From the NCBI GenBank assembly GCA_017442185.1, contig JAFSAT010000022.1, positions 1 to 44,588 of the forward strand: a stretch of DNA of 44,588 bases, given 5' to 3'. The DNA is from Bacteroidaceae bacterium (GTDB lineage: Bacteria > Bacteroidota > Bacteroidia > Bacteroidales > Bacteroidaceae). Shown here piece by piece: positions 1 to 8,524 of the stretch (position 1 is the first letter of the stretch; each line of letters starts with the position of its first letter). The notes beneath the pieces were generated by a model. That model had not been told where the DNA came from and ran no database searches. It saw only the letters and a program-made list of their open reading frames with translations. The position numbers were made by a program, and so were the translations under genes.

Positions 1-70
1 AACTGAGACAGTTCTCAAACTTTGAAAGACCGTCAAGGCTGGTTTGCATTCTCCTTTTTCAACACATTCG

Positions 71-153
71 TGGGCAAAGATGGATTCGAACCACCGAAGT
101 CGAAAGACAGCAGATTTACAGTCTGCCCCATTTGGCCACTCTGGAATTTGCCC
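71..153 (-). tRNA. tRNA-Tyr (anticodon GTA)
   Basis: Read on the minus strand, this 83-nt sequence starts GGGCAAA and ends TTTGCCC plus a discriminator A, giving a full acceptor stem. The anticodon loop is C-T-GTA-A-A, so it decodes tyrosine codons. The GGTTCGAATCC T-arm is present and a long variable arm is expected for tRNA-Tyr. CCA is not encoded. It follows tRNA-Thr in the same direction and is probably co-transcribed with it. In related genomes this tRNA cluster leads into tuf, which would lie beyond position 1. Confidence 0.95.
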
Positions 154-217
154 TTTTCTTGTCACTATTTCAGAAAACGCATTTGCGATGCATTTAGCAG
201 TATCACTGTTTAAGTAG

Positions 218-291
218 AGCCTCTTGTCGGATTCGAACCAACGACCCCGAGATTACAAATCACGTGCTCTGGCCAACTGAGCTAAAGAGGC
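218..291 (-). tRNA. tRNA-Thr (anticodon TGT)
   Basis: Read on the minus strand, this 74-nt cloverleaf has a perfect 7-bp acceptor stem (GCCTCTT with AAGAGGC), a D-arm containing AGCTCAGTTGG, an anticodon loop T-T-TGT-A-A and a T-arm GGTTCGAATCC. The anticodon TGT reads ACA threonine codons. CCA is not encoded. It is the first gene of the tRNA run that continues with tRNA-Tyr. Confidence 0.95.
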
Positions 292-330
292 GTCGTACTA
301 TTTGCAGTGCTTACTTCCGTAATGCGAGTG

Positions 331-360
331 CAAATGTACGAGTTTTTTTTTAATCCCAAA
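331..360 (-). promoter_or_regulatory. Bacteroidota-type promoter for the tRNA operon
   Basis: The minus strand has TACATTTG (331-338), matching the -7 consensus TAnnTTTG, with TTTG (357-360) 18 bases upstream, one less than the usual 19-21. It lies about 40 bases before the 5' end of tRNA-Thr. Confidence 0.6.
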
Positions 361-385
361 ACTTTTTCGGACTTTTTTTTCAAAA

Positions 386-679
386 TTACCTGTTTTTTTC
401 ACGTTTTTTCTCTATTTGGGCCTTCAGAGCATCTATACAGCCTAACAAAGCATCCTCAAAAGTGTCGCAAACTTTTGATGCGAACAGTTCTCCTCCGCCT
501 GTAGCAAGACGCAGGCTCACCTCTTTGTTCATAGCCGTCTCGGGCTTCACGAGCTTCATTGCAACCTCAAGAGAAGTAGCCTCGTCGCAAAGTTTTTCGA
601 GTTTCGCCACCTTTTTCTCAACAAATTCCATTAATTGCGTCGATGCGTCAAAATGAATAGTCTGAACTCTTGTTACCAT
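386..679 (-). CDS. hpf: Ribosome hibernation factor, HPF/RaiA (YfiA) family, short form
   Basis: This 97-residue protein binds the decoding centre of the 30S subunit and holds ribosomes in an inactive state during slow growth. The family pattern is visible: an N-terminal beta strand (VQTIHFDAS), a long lysine-rich helix (FVEKKVAKLEKLCDEA), further strands (EVSLRLATGGGELFA) and a C-terminal amphipathic helix with basic residues. The length fits short HPF proteins, without the dimerising tail of long HPF. It sits 18 bases after xerC and is the last gene of the rpsU-xerC-hpf run, an order common in Bacteroidales. The start at 679 has a purine-rich AGGAGG-like sequence just upstream. Confidence 0.9.
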   Translation of the reverse strand: MVTRVQTIHFDASTQLMEFVEKKVAKLEKLCDEATSLEVAMKLVKPETAMNKEVSLRLATGGGELFASKVCDTFEDALLGCIDALKAQIEKKREKNR

Positions 680-697
680 AATATTACCTCCTATAAT

Positions 698-1588
698 TTA
701 AGTGTTAACGGCTCTTGGATGAGCCTTTTGATAAAAGTCTTTAAGTTGTTCAAATGTAAGATGGGTATACACCTCGGTGGTGGAAAGCCTGCTGTGACCC
801 AACAGCTCTTTTACAACACCAAGCTCGGCTCCGCCATTAAGCATCGCTGTTGCAAATGTATGCCTCAGCACATGCGGACTGCATTTTCCTTTATTGGCAG
901 ACTCCATCAACAATTTACGTACAATGCGGTAAACGGCAGTCCGGCTTATTCGCTGCCCCTGCTCTGAGACAAAGAAGGCTTGCTCGCCCGGCAGCGCAAC
1001 ATCCCGACGCGCCTCTATATAATCTTTAAACTGCATCATAAGTTCGTCGGCAAACGGTATTATGCGCTCTTTATTACGCTTTCCGTTCACTTTCAGGCGC
1101 ATCGCCTGTAAATCTACATCGTGCAGATTCAGGCCCACAAGCTCCGACAAGCGAATGCCCGTCATGTAGAAACAGGATATTATAACACGGTTGCGATTTT
1201 CCGAGAATCCGCCGGCAACATCTTCGCTATCCAGCAGTTCATTCATCCGCCTCTCGTTTATAAAAGTCGGAAGTCTGTAACCCTGCTTCGGTCCGTGAAG
1301 GCCATAAAGCGGATTGGACGTCACATGTCCTTCTGTCAGAAGATAATTATAAAATGAATGAAGTGAACTAAGCCGACGATTAACGGAAGCCGGTGCCGCG
1401 CCCGACTCCATCATTGCAGCCGCCCATGCACGTACTATATCACTGTCGACATTTTCGAATGATAAAGACTCATCAAGCGTTGAGAGATATTCTTCAAAGG
1501 CACGAAGGTCGCCACCATATGCTCTTAGGGTGTGCACCGAATATTTAAGTTCGGCCTTCAGATATTCGAGGAATGAGTCTATAAACAT
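698..1588 (-). CDS. xerC: Tyrosine recombinase, XerC/XerD type
   Basis: A 296-residue site-specific recombinase of the kind that resolves chromosome dimers at dif. The N-terminal SAM-like core-binding domain (FLEYLKAEL...TLRAYGGDLRAFEEYL) precedes the catalytic domain with GIRLSELVGL (first Arg), HVLRHTFAT (HxxR), GHSRL (His) and TEVYTHL (Tyr nucleophile). An open frame continues upstream to 1747, but that extension overlaps rpsU and lacks family similarity, so I chose ATG 1588 (MFIDSFLEYL). A strong hairpin stands two bases before this start. Its place between rpsU and hpf, rather than in a mobile element, argues for a housekeeping role. XerC versus XerD cannot be settled here. Confidence 0.9.
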   Translation of the reverse strand: MFIDSFLEYLKAELKYSVHTLRAYGGDLRAFEEYLSTLDESLSFENVDSDIVRAWAAAMMESGAAPASVNRRLSSLHSFYNYLLTEGHVTSNPLYGLHGPKQGYRLPTFINERRMNELLDSEDVAGGFSENRNRVIISCFYMTGIRLSELVGLNLHDVDLQAMRLKVNGKRNKERIIPFADELMMQFKDYIEARRDVALPGEQAFFVSEQGQRISRTAVYRIVRKLLMESANKGKCSPHVLRHTFATAMLNGGAELGVVKELLGHSRLSTTEVYTHLTFEQLKDFYQKAHPRAVNT

Positions 1589-1590
1589 AA

Positions 1591-1623
1591 TTCGTTGCCG
1601 AAAAAGATTCTTTCGGCAACGAA
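1591..1623. promoter_or_regulatory. Perfect 13-bp hairpin directly upstream of the xerC start
   Basis: TTCGTTGCCGAAA (1591-1603) and TTTCGGCAACGAA (1611-1623) are perfect inverted repeats with a 7-base loop. On the minus strand the stem ends two bases before the xerC ATG and would cover its ribosome-binding region. No T-run follows, so a simple intrinsic terminator is unlikely; mRNA processing, attenuation or translational control is possible. Confidence 0.75.
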
Positions 1624-1667
1624 TATAGTCAAGATAAAATAAAAAAACAAGAAAACCTGTGAGTTTT

Positions 1668-1859
1668 TTATTCCTCTGCAGCGCGGAGTTTTTGAACGTA
1701 AACAGCGTGCTCTTTCTTAAGTCTTTTAAGAACAGAAGGTTTGTCAAACTGCTGACGGGCGCGAAGTTCTTTTACTACGCCGGTCTTCTCGAATTTTCTT
1801 TTGAATTTTTTGAGAGCTCTCTCGATGTTTTCGCCCTCTTTAACAGGTACTACAATCAT
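1668..1859 (-). CDS. rpsU: 30S ribosomal protein S21
   Basis: This 63-residue basic protein is small-subunit protein S21, involved in initiation. It opens with MIVVPVKEGENIERALKKFK and continues RKFEKTGVVKELRARQQFDKPS, the typical S21 pattern with many Lys/Arg. It is first in the run with xerC and hpf and has a good promoter 53 bases upstream. The C-terminus is short and ends in AAEE, as in other Bacteroidota. Confidence 0.97.
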   Translation of the reverse strand: MIVVPVKEGENIERALKKFKRKFEKTGVVKELRARQQFDKPSVLKRLKKEHAVYVQKLRAAEE

Positions 1860-1911
1860 TTCCTATCTATTATTTAGTTTATATTATTTCCTTACTATGC
1901 AAAATGTGGCG

Positions 1912-1942
1912 CAAAAATAGGCACAAATTTCTGATTGGCAAA
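1912..1942 (-). promoter_or_regulatory. Bacteroidota-type promoter of rpsU-xerC-hpf
   Basis: On the minus strand TTTG (1939-1942) is followed after 19 bases by TATTTTTG (1912-1919), an exact match to TTTG-N19-TAnnTTTG. The expected RNA start is about 45 bases before the rpsU ATG. Confidence 0.75.
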
Positions 1943-1964
1943 ACTTTTTGCTTATTTTTTTACA

Positions 1965-1999
1965 ATAAAAAAGGCAGGAAGCAATAAAAGCCCCCTGCC
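1965..1999 (-). terminator. Intrinsic terminator of mdh
   Basis: On the minus strand GGCAGGGGGC pairs with GCTTCCTGCC around a short loop and is followed by TTTTTT. It begins about 20 bases after the mdh stop codon. Confidence 0.85.
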
Positions 2000-2018
2000 T
2001 CGAGCTGTATATTACGGC

Positions 2019-3020
2019 TTACTTAACATTGGGATTGAGAGTGCTCCACTCCGATACAGCGGGAAGCACACCCATCGCAATAACCTCGTCGCGCAAAGCG
2101 CAAAGGTGCTTATAGCTTGCTTTGAGAGACTCCATCTCGGCCTCTGTGCCTTTCAGTTCTTTGCACACTACACCCTCGGATGTAATCTCTGTTTCGAGTG
2201 CCATCATCACATTCTCAAAACCGGGCATTGAGCAATATGTTCCTGCGGGCCATGTGAAAGGCGCACCACCCATTGCGGCAGCTATCATTTGGATAGATAC
2301 CAACGAGGGGCTTTGGAATGATGAGCGACCGCGCAACTTGATAATATTGGCACCGCCTTGTGTCACAGCAACCTTAAGCTCGGCCCACTGCTCTTCTGTA
2401 AGTTTATCGGTACCGATAAGTTCGGTAAGCGGGGTTCCTGCAACTGTTGCAGTAGATGCAAACACTGCCATCTGCTCGCCATGACCGCCGTATGTACGGC
2501 AATTCTCAACCTCGCTCTGTTTAACTCCGAAATGCACTGCAAGAGCACTCTGCAAGCGTGTGCTGTCAAGAGCAGCAAGAGTGGTAACTTGTGAGGGTTT
2601 AAGGCCTGAATAAAGGAGTGTGATAAGACCTGTGATGTCGGCGGGGTTGAAGATGATTACCACATGTTTTACATCGGGACAGTAGGAGCGAATATCCTTG
2701 CCAAGCTGCTCGGCAACAAGTGCATTACCCTTTAGAAGGTCTTCGCGTGTCATACCTGCCTTGCGAGCTGCTCCGCCCGAAGATACTATATACTTGGCAC
2801 CTGTGAATGCCTCTTCGACATTGTCGGTGTATGTTATATTGGCACCGGGGAAAGCACAGTGACGAAGTTCTTCGACAACGCCTTCAAGACCGGGCATATA
2901 AACATCATACAAGCAGATATTGGGTGTAAGACCCATCATAAGCGCACACTGTGCCATGTTAGAACCAATCATACCGCCGGCACCGACGATAACCAATTTC
3001 TCATTAGTCAAATACTGCAT
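2019..3020 (-). CDS. mdh: Malate dehydrogenase, NAD-dependent
   Basis: A 333-residue cytoplasmic enzyme interconverting malate and oxaloacetate with NAD, feeding the reductive fumarate branch used by anaerobic Bacteroidales. Visible features are the Rossmann glycine motif GAGGMIGS (residues 13-20), an acidic residue after the second strand (D39, in LYDVY) that favours NAD, substrate arginines in GGAARKAGMTRED (R86, R92), NPADI, LDSTRL (R155) and the catalytic histidine in GGHGEQM (H180). It is flanked by an intrinsic terminator and a 298-bp upstream spacer, so it is probably transcribed alone. Confidence 0.93.
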   Translation of the reverse strand: MQYLTNEKLVIVGAGGMIGSNMAQCALMMGLTPNICLYDVYMPGLEGVVEELRHCAFPGANITYTDNVEEAFTGAKYIVSSGGAARKAGMTREDLLKGNALVAEQLGKDIRSYCPDVKHVVIIFNPADITGLITLLYSGLKPSQVTTLAALDSTRLQSALAVHFGVKQSEVENCRTYGGHGEQMAVFASTATVAGTPLTELIGTDKLTEEQWAELKVAVTQGGANIIKLRGRSSFQSPSLVSIQMIAAAMGGAPFTWPAGTYCSMPGFENVMMALETEITSEGVVCKELKGTEAEMESLKASYKHLCALRDEVIAMGVLPAVSEWSTLNPNVK

Positions 3021-3318
3021 AATCCTGAATATATTTAAAGGTTAATATAAAAAGCTGTTTTAATCTTCTGCCACAATATTCTATTTGGCAGTTGTTATAT
3101 TTTTTTTCGTTTGTTTTTCATTTAAAATGTTTGCTTCTGTTTTTCGGCGGTTCGGCTGTTATATTCGCTGAAATGGGATAATCAAACGTAGAGCCTACTC
3201 TACAAAAAACAAACGATACATATTAAACGGTTTATAATTCTCCGTTCTGTTTTTGACTGCGAATATACAAAAAAAAGAGGGTGGAGAGCATCCGTTAACA
3301 ATGTTTAAATAAAAAACA
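3021..3318. other. Intergenic spacer between mdh and waaA
   Basis: AT-rich spacer without a convincing gene. It should hold the mdh promoter; on the minus strand TATATTCG (rc of 3261-3268) resembles a -7 box with one mismatch. At 3051-3065 AAAGCTGTTTTAATC resembles the arm of the inverted-repeat element found at 29808 and 35283. CTGCCA/TGGCAG at about 3068-3091 could form a small hairpin. Confidence 0.4.
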
Positions 3319-4542
3319 TCAAAAACCCAAAACCGATAGTATCTTTTGTGATGCTCTGGAGTTGTTCTTCACATATAAGCCTGCTGCATCTCCTGCCATC
3401 TGCATGGCCTGTTTGTTTTCCGTAAAGAGGCGCATATGACGGGCAAAGTCGTCGGCATTGTGTATCTCGACACCACCGCCGCACTCTTTAAGCTGTGCGG
3501 CCTCTTGGAATTTTGCATTATTGGGGCCGAAGAATACCGGAATCCCATACACCGCTGCTTCGAGTATGTTGTGTATGCCCACTCCGAAGCCACCGCCTAC
3601 ATAGGCGACCTTTCCGTATCGGTATATCGAAGAGAGCAACCCGAAGCAGTCTACTATCAGACAGTCGGCGGCACGAACCTCGTCCATTGTTGCCTGAGTA
3701 TATCTTACACACACGCCTTTGAAACGATTTTCGATGGATTTTACCCGTTCTTCATTGACTTCGTGAGAGGCTATTATCACTTTCCACCCGCCGTTGTTGT
3801 TAAAATACGGGAAGTAGACATCCTCGTCGGGTTGCCACGAACTTCCTGCAACAAAGACGGGCCTGCCACCCTCTACAAAGGCTTCAACCAAAGGTAATTG
3901 CCTTGCAGCTTCTTGTATCTTTGCCACACGGTCGAAGCGTGTGTCGCCCACAACCATCACACTTTTTATGCCCAACGTCGCAAGCAATTCTTTGGAGTGT
4001 TCGTTCTGCACAAAGAAGTGGGTGAAACAGTGTAGCACTCTTCGGTAAAATATACCCCAGGGGCGGAAAAACAGCTGTTTTTCGCGAAATATGGATGAGA
4101 TGCTGTATGTAGGTATACCTTTCTTCTTAAGTACACTTAGAAAATTCATCCAATACTCATACTTCACAAAGAATGCCATTTTAGGATTCACCATGTTCAC
4201 AAATCGGCGGGCGTTTAGCTTTGTATCGAATGGCAAATAACATACAATGTCGGCATATTGGTAGTTCTTTGCAGAGTCGTAGCCCGATGGGGAGTAGAAT
4301 GTAAGAATTATTCTGTACTCGGGATGCTCGGCCCGTATGCGCTCCATTAGCGGACGTCCTTGCTCAAATTCTCCCAACGACGAAACATGGAACCACAAAT
4401 ATTCCGTATCTTCACGCAGCCCCTCCTTTAGTTTGGAGAAGATTTCTTTGTGTCCTGCTATCATGCGTCGAGCCTTCTTGTGTCCTAACATGGCCACAAG
4501 TTTGACAATAGCTAAATATATGTATATTCCTAATGTATACAT
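3319..4542 (-). CDS. waaA: 3-deoxy-D-manno-octulosonic acid (Kdo) transferase
   Basis: A 407-residue GT30 glycosyltransferase that adds Kdo from CMP-Kdo to lipid A precursor at the inner face of the cytoplasmic membrane. The N-terminal hydrophobic anchor (YTLGIYIYLAIVKLVAML) is followed by WFHVSSLGEFEQ, which holds the family's catalytic glutamate (E58), then KYEYW, VVGDTRFDRV, AGSSWQPDED, and the C-terminal sugar-nucleotide region GGGFGVGIHNILEAAVYGIP. Length and motif order match WaaA. It lies 7 bases downstream of gltX and is probably co-transcribed with it. Whether it adds one or two Kdo residues cannot be read from the sequence. Confidence 0.92.
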   Translation of the reverse strand: MYTLGIYIYLAIVKLVAMLGHKKARRMIAGHKEIFSKLKEGLREDTEYLWFHVSSLGEFEQGRPLMERIRAEHPEYRIILTFYSPSGYDSAKNYQYADIVCYLPFDTKLNARRFVNMVNPKMAFFVKYEYWMNFLSVLKKKGIPTYSISSIFREKQLFFRPWGIFYRRVLHCFTHFFVQNEHSKELLATLGIKSVMVVGDTRFDRVAKIQEAARQLPLVEAFVEGGRPVFVAGSSWQPDEDVYFPYFNNNGGWKVIIASHEVNEERVKSIENRFKGVCVRYTQATMDEVRAADCLIVDCFGLLSSIYRYGKVAYVGGGFGVGIHNILEAAVYGIPVFFGPNNAKFQEAAQLKECGGGVEIHNADDFARHMRLFTENKQAMQMAGDAAGLYVKNNSRASQKILSVLGF

Positions 4543-4549
4543 GGCATAA

Positions 4550-6088
4550 TCAACCTAATATAGATATTGCTTTGCGCAGACGAGCCAACGTTTCGTCTTT
4601 GCCGATAATAGCTGAGATGTCGAACATTTGCGGGCCTTTACCCTCACCCACCAATGCCAAACGGAATGCGTTCATTATCTCGCCCATTCCATATCCTTTT
4701 TCCTGAATCCATTCGTGTACGGCTGCATCCTGTGCCTCTATCGAGAAATCATCGAGGCTATCAAGAAGGTTGGCAAGCTCGCTCATTTTCTTGGCAGAAT
4801 CCTCTTTCCAACGTTTTTTTACGGTTTTCTCGTCATATTTCTCCGGTGCTATAAAATAGAAACTTGCAGCATCCCATAGTTCATGCACAAAGTTCACCCT
4901 GCCTTTCATCAATGACACAATCTTCTCAAGAAGTTCCGGGCTAACCTCCACTCCGTGTGATTTTACCACCGGCATAAAGATTGCTGCAATCTCGCTATCC
5001 GGCTTTTGCAATATATACTCGTGGTTGAACCATATCATCTTCTTGTAATCGAAACGCGCTCCGGCTTTGCTGCATTTTGTAAGGTCGAATTTAGAAATAA
5101 GGTCGTCCATCGACATAAGTTCTATATCGTCGCCCGGGTTCCAGCCCAGCAATGCCAGGAAATTTATCACCGCTTCGGGCAGATAGTCCGACTCACGGAA
5201 TCCCGATGAGACGGCTCCGCTCTTGGGATCGTGCCACTCGAGCGGAAATACGGGAAAGCCTAAACGATCGCCGTCGCGCTTACTCAATTTTCCATTGCCC
5301 TCGGGCTTTAATAAAAGCGACAGATGGGCAAAACGGGGCATTGTCTCTTCCCAGCCGAATGCACGATACAGAAGCACGTGCAGGGGGGCAGACGGAAGCC
5401 ACTCCTCGCCTCTTATCACGTGGGAGACCTCCATAAGATGGTCGTCGACAATGTTTGCCAAATGGTATGTGGGAAGTTCGTCGGCCGATTTATAGAGAAC
5501 TTTGTCATCGAGAATGGAGGAGTCTATTGTAACTACTCCGCGAATAATATCGTTTACCTGCACCTTTTCTCCCGGTTCAATCTTAAAACGCACCACATAC
5601 TGGTGCCCCGAGTCGATGAGATTTTTGACTTCATCGGCGGGAAGCGAGAGAGAATTACGCATCTGCATACGTGTGGATGCATCATACTGAAAATTATCGA
5701 CCTCAGCTCGCATCTTTTCGAGCTCTTCGGGTGTATCAAAGGCTATATAGGCTTTTCCGCTGTCGAGCAGCACTTTTACATATTTTTTATATATATCGCG
5801 ACGCTCTGATTGGCGATAAGGCCCATGCTCGCCACCGAAAGAGACACCTTCATCAAATTTGATACCGAGCCATCGAAATGATTCCAATATATACTCTTCG
5901 GCCCCTTCCACAAAACGATTCGAGTCTGTATCCTCGATGCGGAAGATAAGGTCGCCGCCATGCTGACGTGCAAAAAGATAATTATACAATGCCGTTCTTA
6001 CACCGCCAATATGTAACGGGCCGGTGGGACTTGGCGCAAATCGCACCCTTACTCTTCTATCTGCCATAGATTCTATCTTTTTATTCAT
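4550..6088 (-). CDS. gltX: Glutamyl-tRNA synthetase
   Basis: A 512-residue class I aminoacyl-tRNA synthetase charging tRNA-Glu. The HIGH motif appears as HIGG (26-29) in [15 protein letters not shown], and the KMSKS motif as KLSKR (267-271) followed by [11 protein letters not shown]. The insertion after KLSKR is typical of Bacteroidota GltX. The C-terminal anticodon-binding helices are present. A second in-frame ATG eight codons in ([16 protein letters not shown]) could be the true start; I kept the longer form. It starts a two-gene run with waaA. Confidence 0.96.
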   Translation of the reverse strand: MNKKIESMADRRVRVRFAPSPTGPLHIGGVRTALYNYLFARQHGGDLIFRIEDTDSNRFVEGAEEYILESFRWLGIKFDEGVSFGGEHGPYRQSERRDIYKKYVKVLLDSGKAYIAFDTPEELEKMRAEVDNFQYDASTRMQMRNSLSLPADEVKNLIDSGHQYVVRFKIEPGEKVQVNDIIRGVVTIDSSILDDKVLYKSADELPTYHLANIVDDHLMEVSHVIRGEEWLPSAPLHVLLYRAFGWEETMPRFAHLSLLLKPEGNGKLSKRDGDRLGFPVFPLEWHDPKSGAVSSGFRESDYLPEAVINFLALLGWNPGDDIELMSMDDLISKFDLTKCSKAGARFDYKKMIWFNHEYILQKPDSEIAAIFMPVVKSHGVEVSPELLEKIVSLMKGRVNFVHELWDAASFYFIAPEKYDEKTVKKRWKEDSAKKMSELANLLDSLDDFSIEAQDAAVHEWIQEKGYGMGEIMNAFRLALVGEGKGPQMFDISAIIGKDETLARLRKAISILG

Positions 6089-6355
6089 ATAACACCGGCA
6101 CGAATGCTTACTCCGGGCACGTAAACGAGACTGCTACGAAAATAGCACACTTTCCGATTCTAAAAAAACAATGCTACAAAGATAATATAAAAATTTAAAA
6201 AACAACAAAAGATGTATAAATGTATTATGGTGCAGAGTAAACCGGCAAACACAAAACAAAGACTAAACCTGCTTTTTCAATTTGTTTATCTGTATATTTA
6301 AAGTAAACTTTGAATGTAAGACTGCACTCGCTGCAAAATAATAAAGCGAGCTTTA

Positions 6356-6386
6356 TTTTTATTTCGCTCGTTTGTTGCTATATTTG
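6356..6386 (+). promoter_or_regulatory. Bacteroidota-type promoter upstream of the HD phosphodiesterase
   Basis: TATATTTG (6379-6386) is an exact -7 box, with TTTT (6356-6359) 19 bases upstream as a weak -33 box. The rest of the 340-bp spacer 6089-6428 between the divergent gltX and this gene is AT-rich and shows no gene. Confidence 0.6.
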
Positions 6387-6428
6387 CGATAAATCTCGAA
6401 GAGAGGCTCACTTGTAAAAAACAAAGCT

Positions 6429-8486
6429 ATGGGAAAAAAGAATATTAAAGAACTTTTTGGAAAAAAGTTCCGCACTACACATCAGATTTTAACCACCATT
6501 TTGTGTATAGCTATGGTTGTATATTTTATGCCACGCGACAGGGTTTTCAACTACCAATTCAGCGAAAATACCCCATGGGGCTACGGACAACTGATTGCAA
6601 GCTTTAATTTTCCTGTATATAAAAGCCAAGAGCAGCTCGATGCCGAGAGGGACAGCATACGCTCGCACTTTTCTCCATATTTCATTAAAGACACTACGGC
6701 ACTTACTGTCGCACTCGACAAGCTAAGAAGCAGGTATTATGCCGGATTTGACACATTAATACCGCATGCAACTTATCAGACTTATCGCAATAGATTGCGC
6801 ACAATATACAACAGAGGTATCATTTCATCGGACGAATCAGAAAGAGTGCATCCTTTTAACACAAGAACCGTTAAATTGATAACCAACAACATTTCAACCA
6901 CTGAAGAATTTGATAAGTTCATCAAGATACCCGAGGCTTACAGAATGTTGACGTATGGCGACACTCTTCCGACGGAATTATTGAATAACTTGCGTTTGGA
7001 CGAACTTCTTTCGGCCAATATCAGTTACGACTCGGTGCGCTCGATAAATTCCTTGCAACAAGAATTGGAAGCACTGGCCGAGAGCAACGGTATTGTCCAA
7101 AAAGGACAAAAAATTATAAGTCGCGGCGAAATTGTCGATACAAAGACTTATCAAATACTCCGTTCCTATAATATAGAGCTTGATAAACGACATAATGATG
7201 ACACAAAAACCTCTTTGATGCTTATAGGTCAGATAATCTTTATCACACTATGTTTCGGTTCACTGCTTGCATACATATATATATACGAAAAAGATGTGTC
7301 CAGAAACAGCAATATGTTCATCTTGGTAATGCTGTCGGCCATTATATTCCCCATCATTGTGGGTCTTATGATGAAGATGCACATTGGCAACGTGTTTATG
7401 CTCCCTCTTGCCATGATACCCATGCTGCTATGTCTCTTCAGCAGTAAACGTACCGCATTTGTAACGCATACGATGAACATTATCATGTGCTCGATAATGC
7501 TTAATTCGCCTTATGAATTTATGTTGCTTCAGATACCGGCCGGACTTGTCGCCATGCTGTGCATGCGTGAGTTGTCGTCGCGCTCTCAAATGTTCAGCTG
7601 TGTACTGTTTGTGCTTCTCTCCTATGCCGTTTCATATTTTTGCTACGAGCTTATAGTGGAAAACGACATCAGCAAAATCAACCTCGCAATGTATATATAC
7701 TTTGTGATTAATGCCTTGCTATTGCTATTCACATATCCGATGATGTTCATAATAGAGAAGTTGTTCGGATTTGTATCTAATGTGACATTGATTGAAATAT
7801 CTAACATAAACAGTGAGCTTCTACGCAAACTCTCTCAGGATGCACCCGGAACATTTCAGCACTCGATGCAAGTAGGCAACCTTGCGGCGGACGCTGCACG
7901 CAGCATAGGCGCCAACAGCCTTGAGGTTAGAACAGGAGCTCTGTTTCACGACATTGGAAAAACCCTTAACCCGATATATTTTACCGAAAATCAGAGCGGC
8001 GGCATTAATCCGCACGACAGCCTGCAACCCGAAGAGAGTGCAAAGATTATAATCAAACATGTAACCGACGGAATAGCCCTTGCCGAAAAACATTTTCTGC
8101 CACGCAGCATAAAAGATTTTATTGCGACACATCACGGCACCTCAAAAACCGGCTACTTTTATATAACCTACAAGAATACGCATCCCAATGAGAATATCGA
8201 CGAGAGTATGTTCACATATCCCGGCCCGCAGCCTTCTACACGCGAACAAGCAATACTGATGCTGGCCGATTGCGTGGAGGCAGCGTCACACAGCATAAAA
8301 GAGTACACAGACGAGAATATTGACACATTGGTAGAGAACATCGTATCTGCAAGAGTAAGCAGCGGAGAGCTGAATATGTGTCCGCTAACTTTCCGCGACA
8401 TCGAGACTATAAAAGCAACATTCAAGGAGAGGCTGAAAGCCATCTACCACACACGAATAAGCTACCCTACCGAGAAGAAAAAGTAA
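6429..8486 (+). CDS. Membrane HD-domain phosphohydrolase, PgpH-like (7TM-HD)
   Basis: A 685-residue membrane protein of the 7TM-HD family, whose studied member PgpH hydrolyses cyclic di-AMP. After one N-terminal membrane segment (QILTTILCIAMVVYFM) comes an extracytoplasmic domain of about 220 residues, then a block of about six membrane segments (roughly 265-460), then a cytoplasmic HD domain with the metal-binding set HSMQVGNL (His), LFHDIGKT (HD), ATHHGT and LADCVEAAS. Domain order and length match the family. It is followed after 38 bases by the DUF2851 gene. Cyclic di-AMP as substrate here is inferred from the family. Confidence 0.88.
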   Translation: MGKKNIKELFGKKFRTTHQILTTILCIAMVVYFMPRDRVFNYQFSENTPWGYGQLIASFNFPVYKSQEQLDAERDSIRSHFSPYFIKDTTALTVALDKLRSRYYAGFDTLIPHATYQTYRNRLRTIYNRGIISSDESERVHPFNTRTVKLITNNISTTEEFDKFIKIPEAYRMLTYGDTLPTELLNNLRLDELLSANISYDSVRSINSLQQELEALAESNGIVQKGQKIISRGEIVDTKTYQILRSYNIELDKRHNDDTKTSLMLIGQIIFITLCFGSLLAYIYIYEKDVSRNSNMFILVMLSAIIFPIIVGLMMKMHIGNVFMLPLAMIPMLLCLFSSKRTAFVTHTMNIIMCSIMLNSPYEFMLLQIPAGLVAMLCMRELSSRSQMFSCVLFVLLSYAVSYFCYELIVENDISKINLAMYIYFVINALLLLFTYPMMFIIEKLFGFVSNVTLIEISNINSELLRKLSQDAPGTFQHSMQVGNLAADAARSIGANSLEVRTGALFHDIGKTLNPIYFTENQSGGINPHDSLQPEESAKIIIKHVTDGIALAEKHFLPRSIKDFIATHHGTSKTGYFYITYKNTHPNENIDESMFTYPGPQPSTREQAILMLADCVEAASHSIKEYTDENIDTLVENIVSARVSSGELNMCPLTFRDIETIKATFKERLKAIYHTRISYPTEKKK

Positions 8487-8524
8487 TCGGCCTGTTACTA
8501 CCATCTCACTCAAATGAATAAACC

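Noticed and set aside
698..1588. XerC as integrase of a mobile island at the tRNA genes
   Set aside because: Its neighbours rpsU and hpf and the tRNA order are those of the Bacteroidales core, and no repeats flank it.
1589..1747. Upstream extension of the recombinase frame by 53 codons
   Set aside because: It overlaps rpsU and the hairpin and lacks recombinase similarity.
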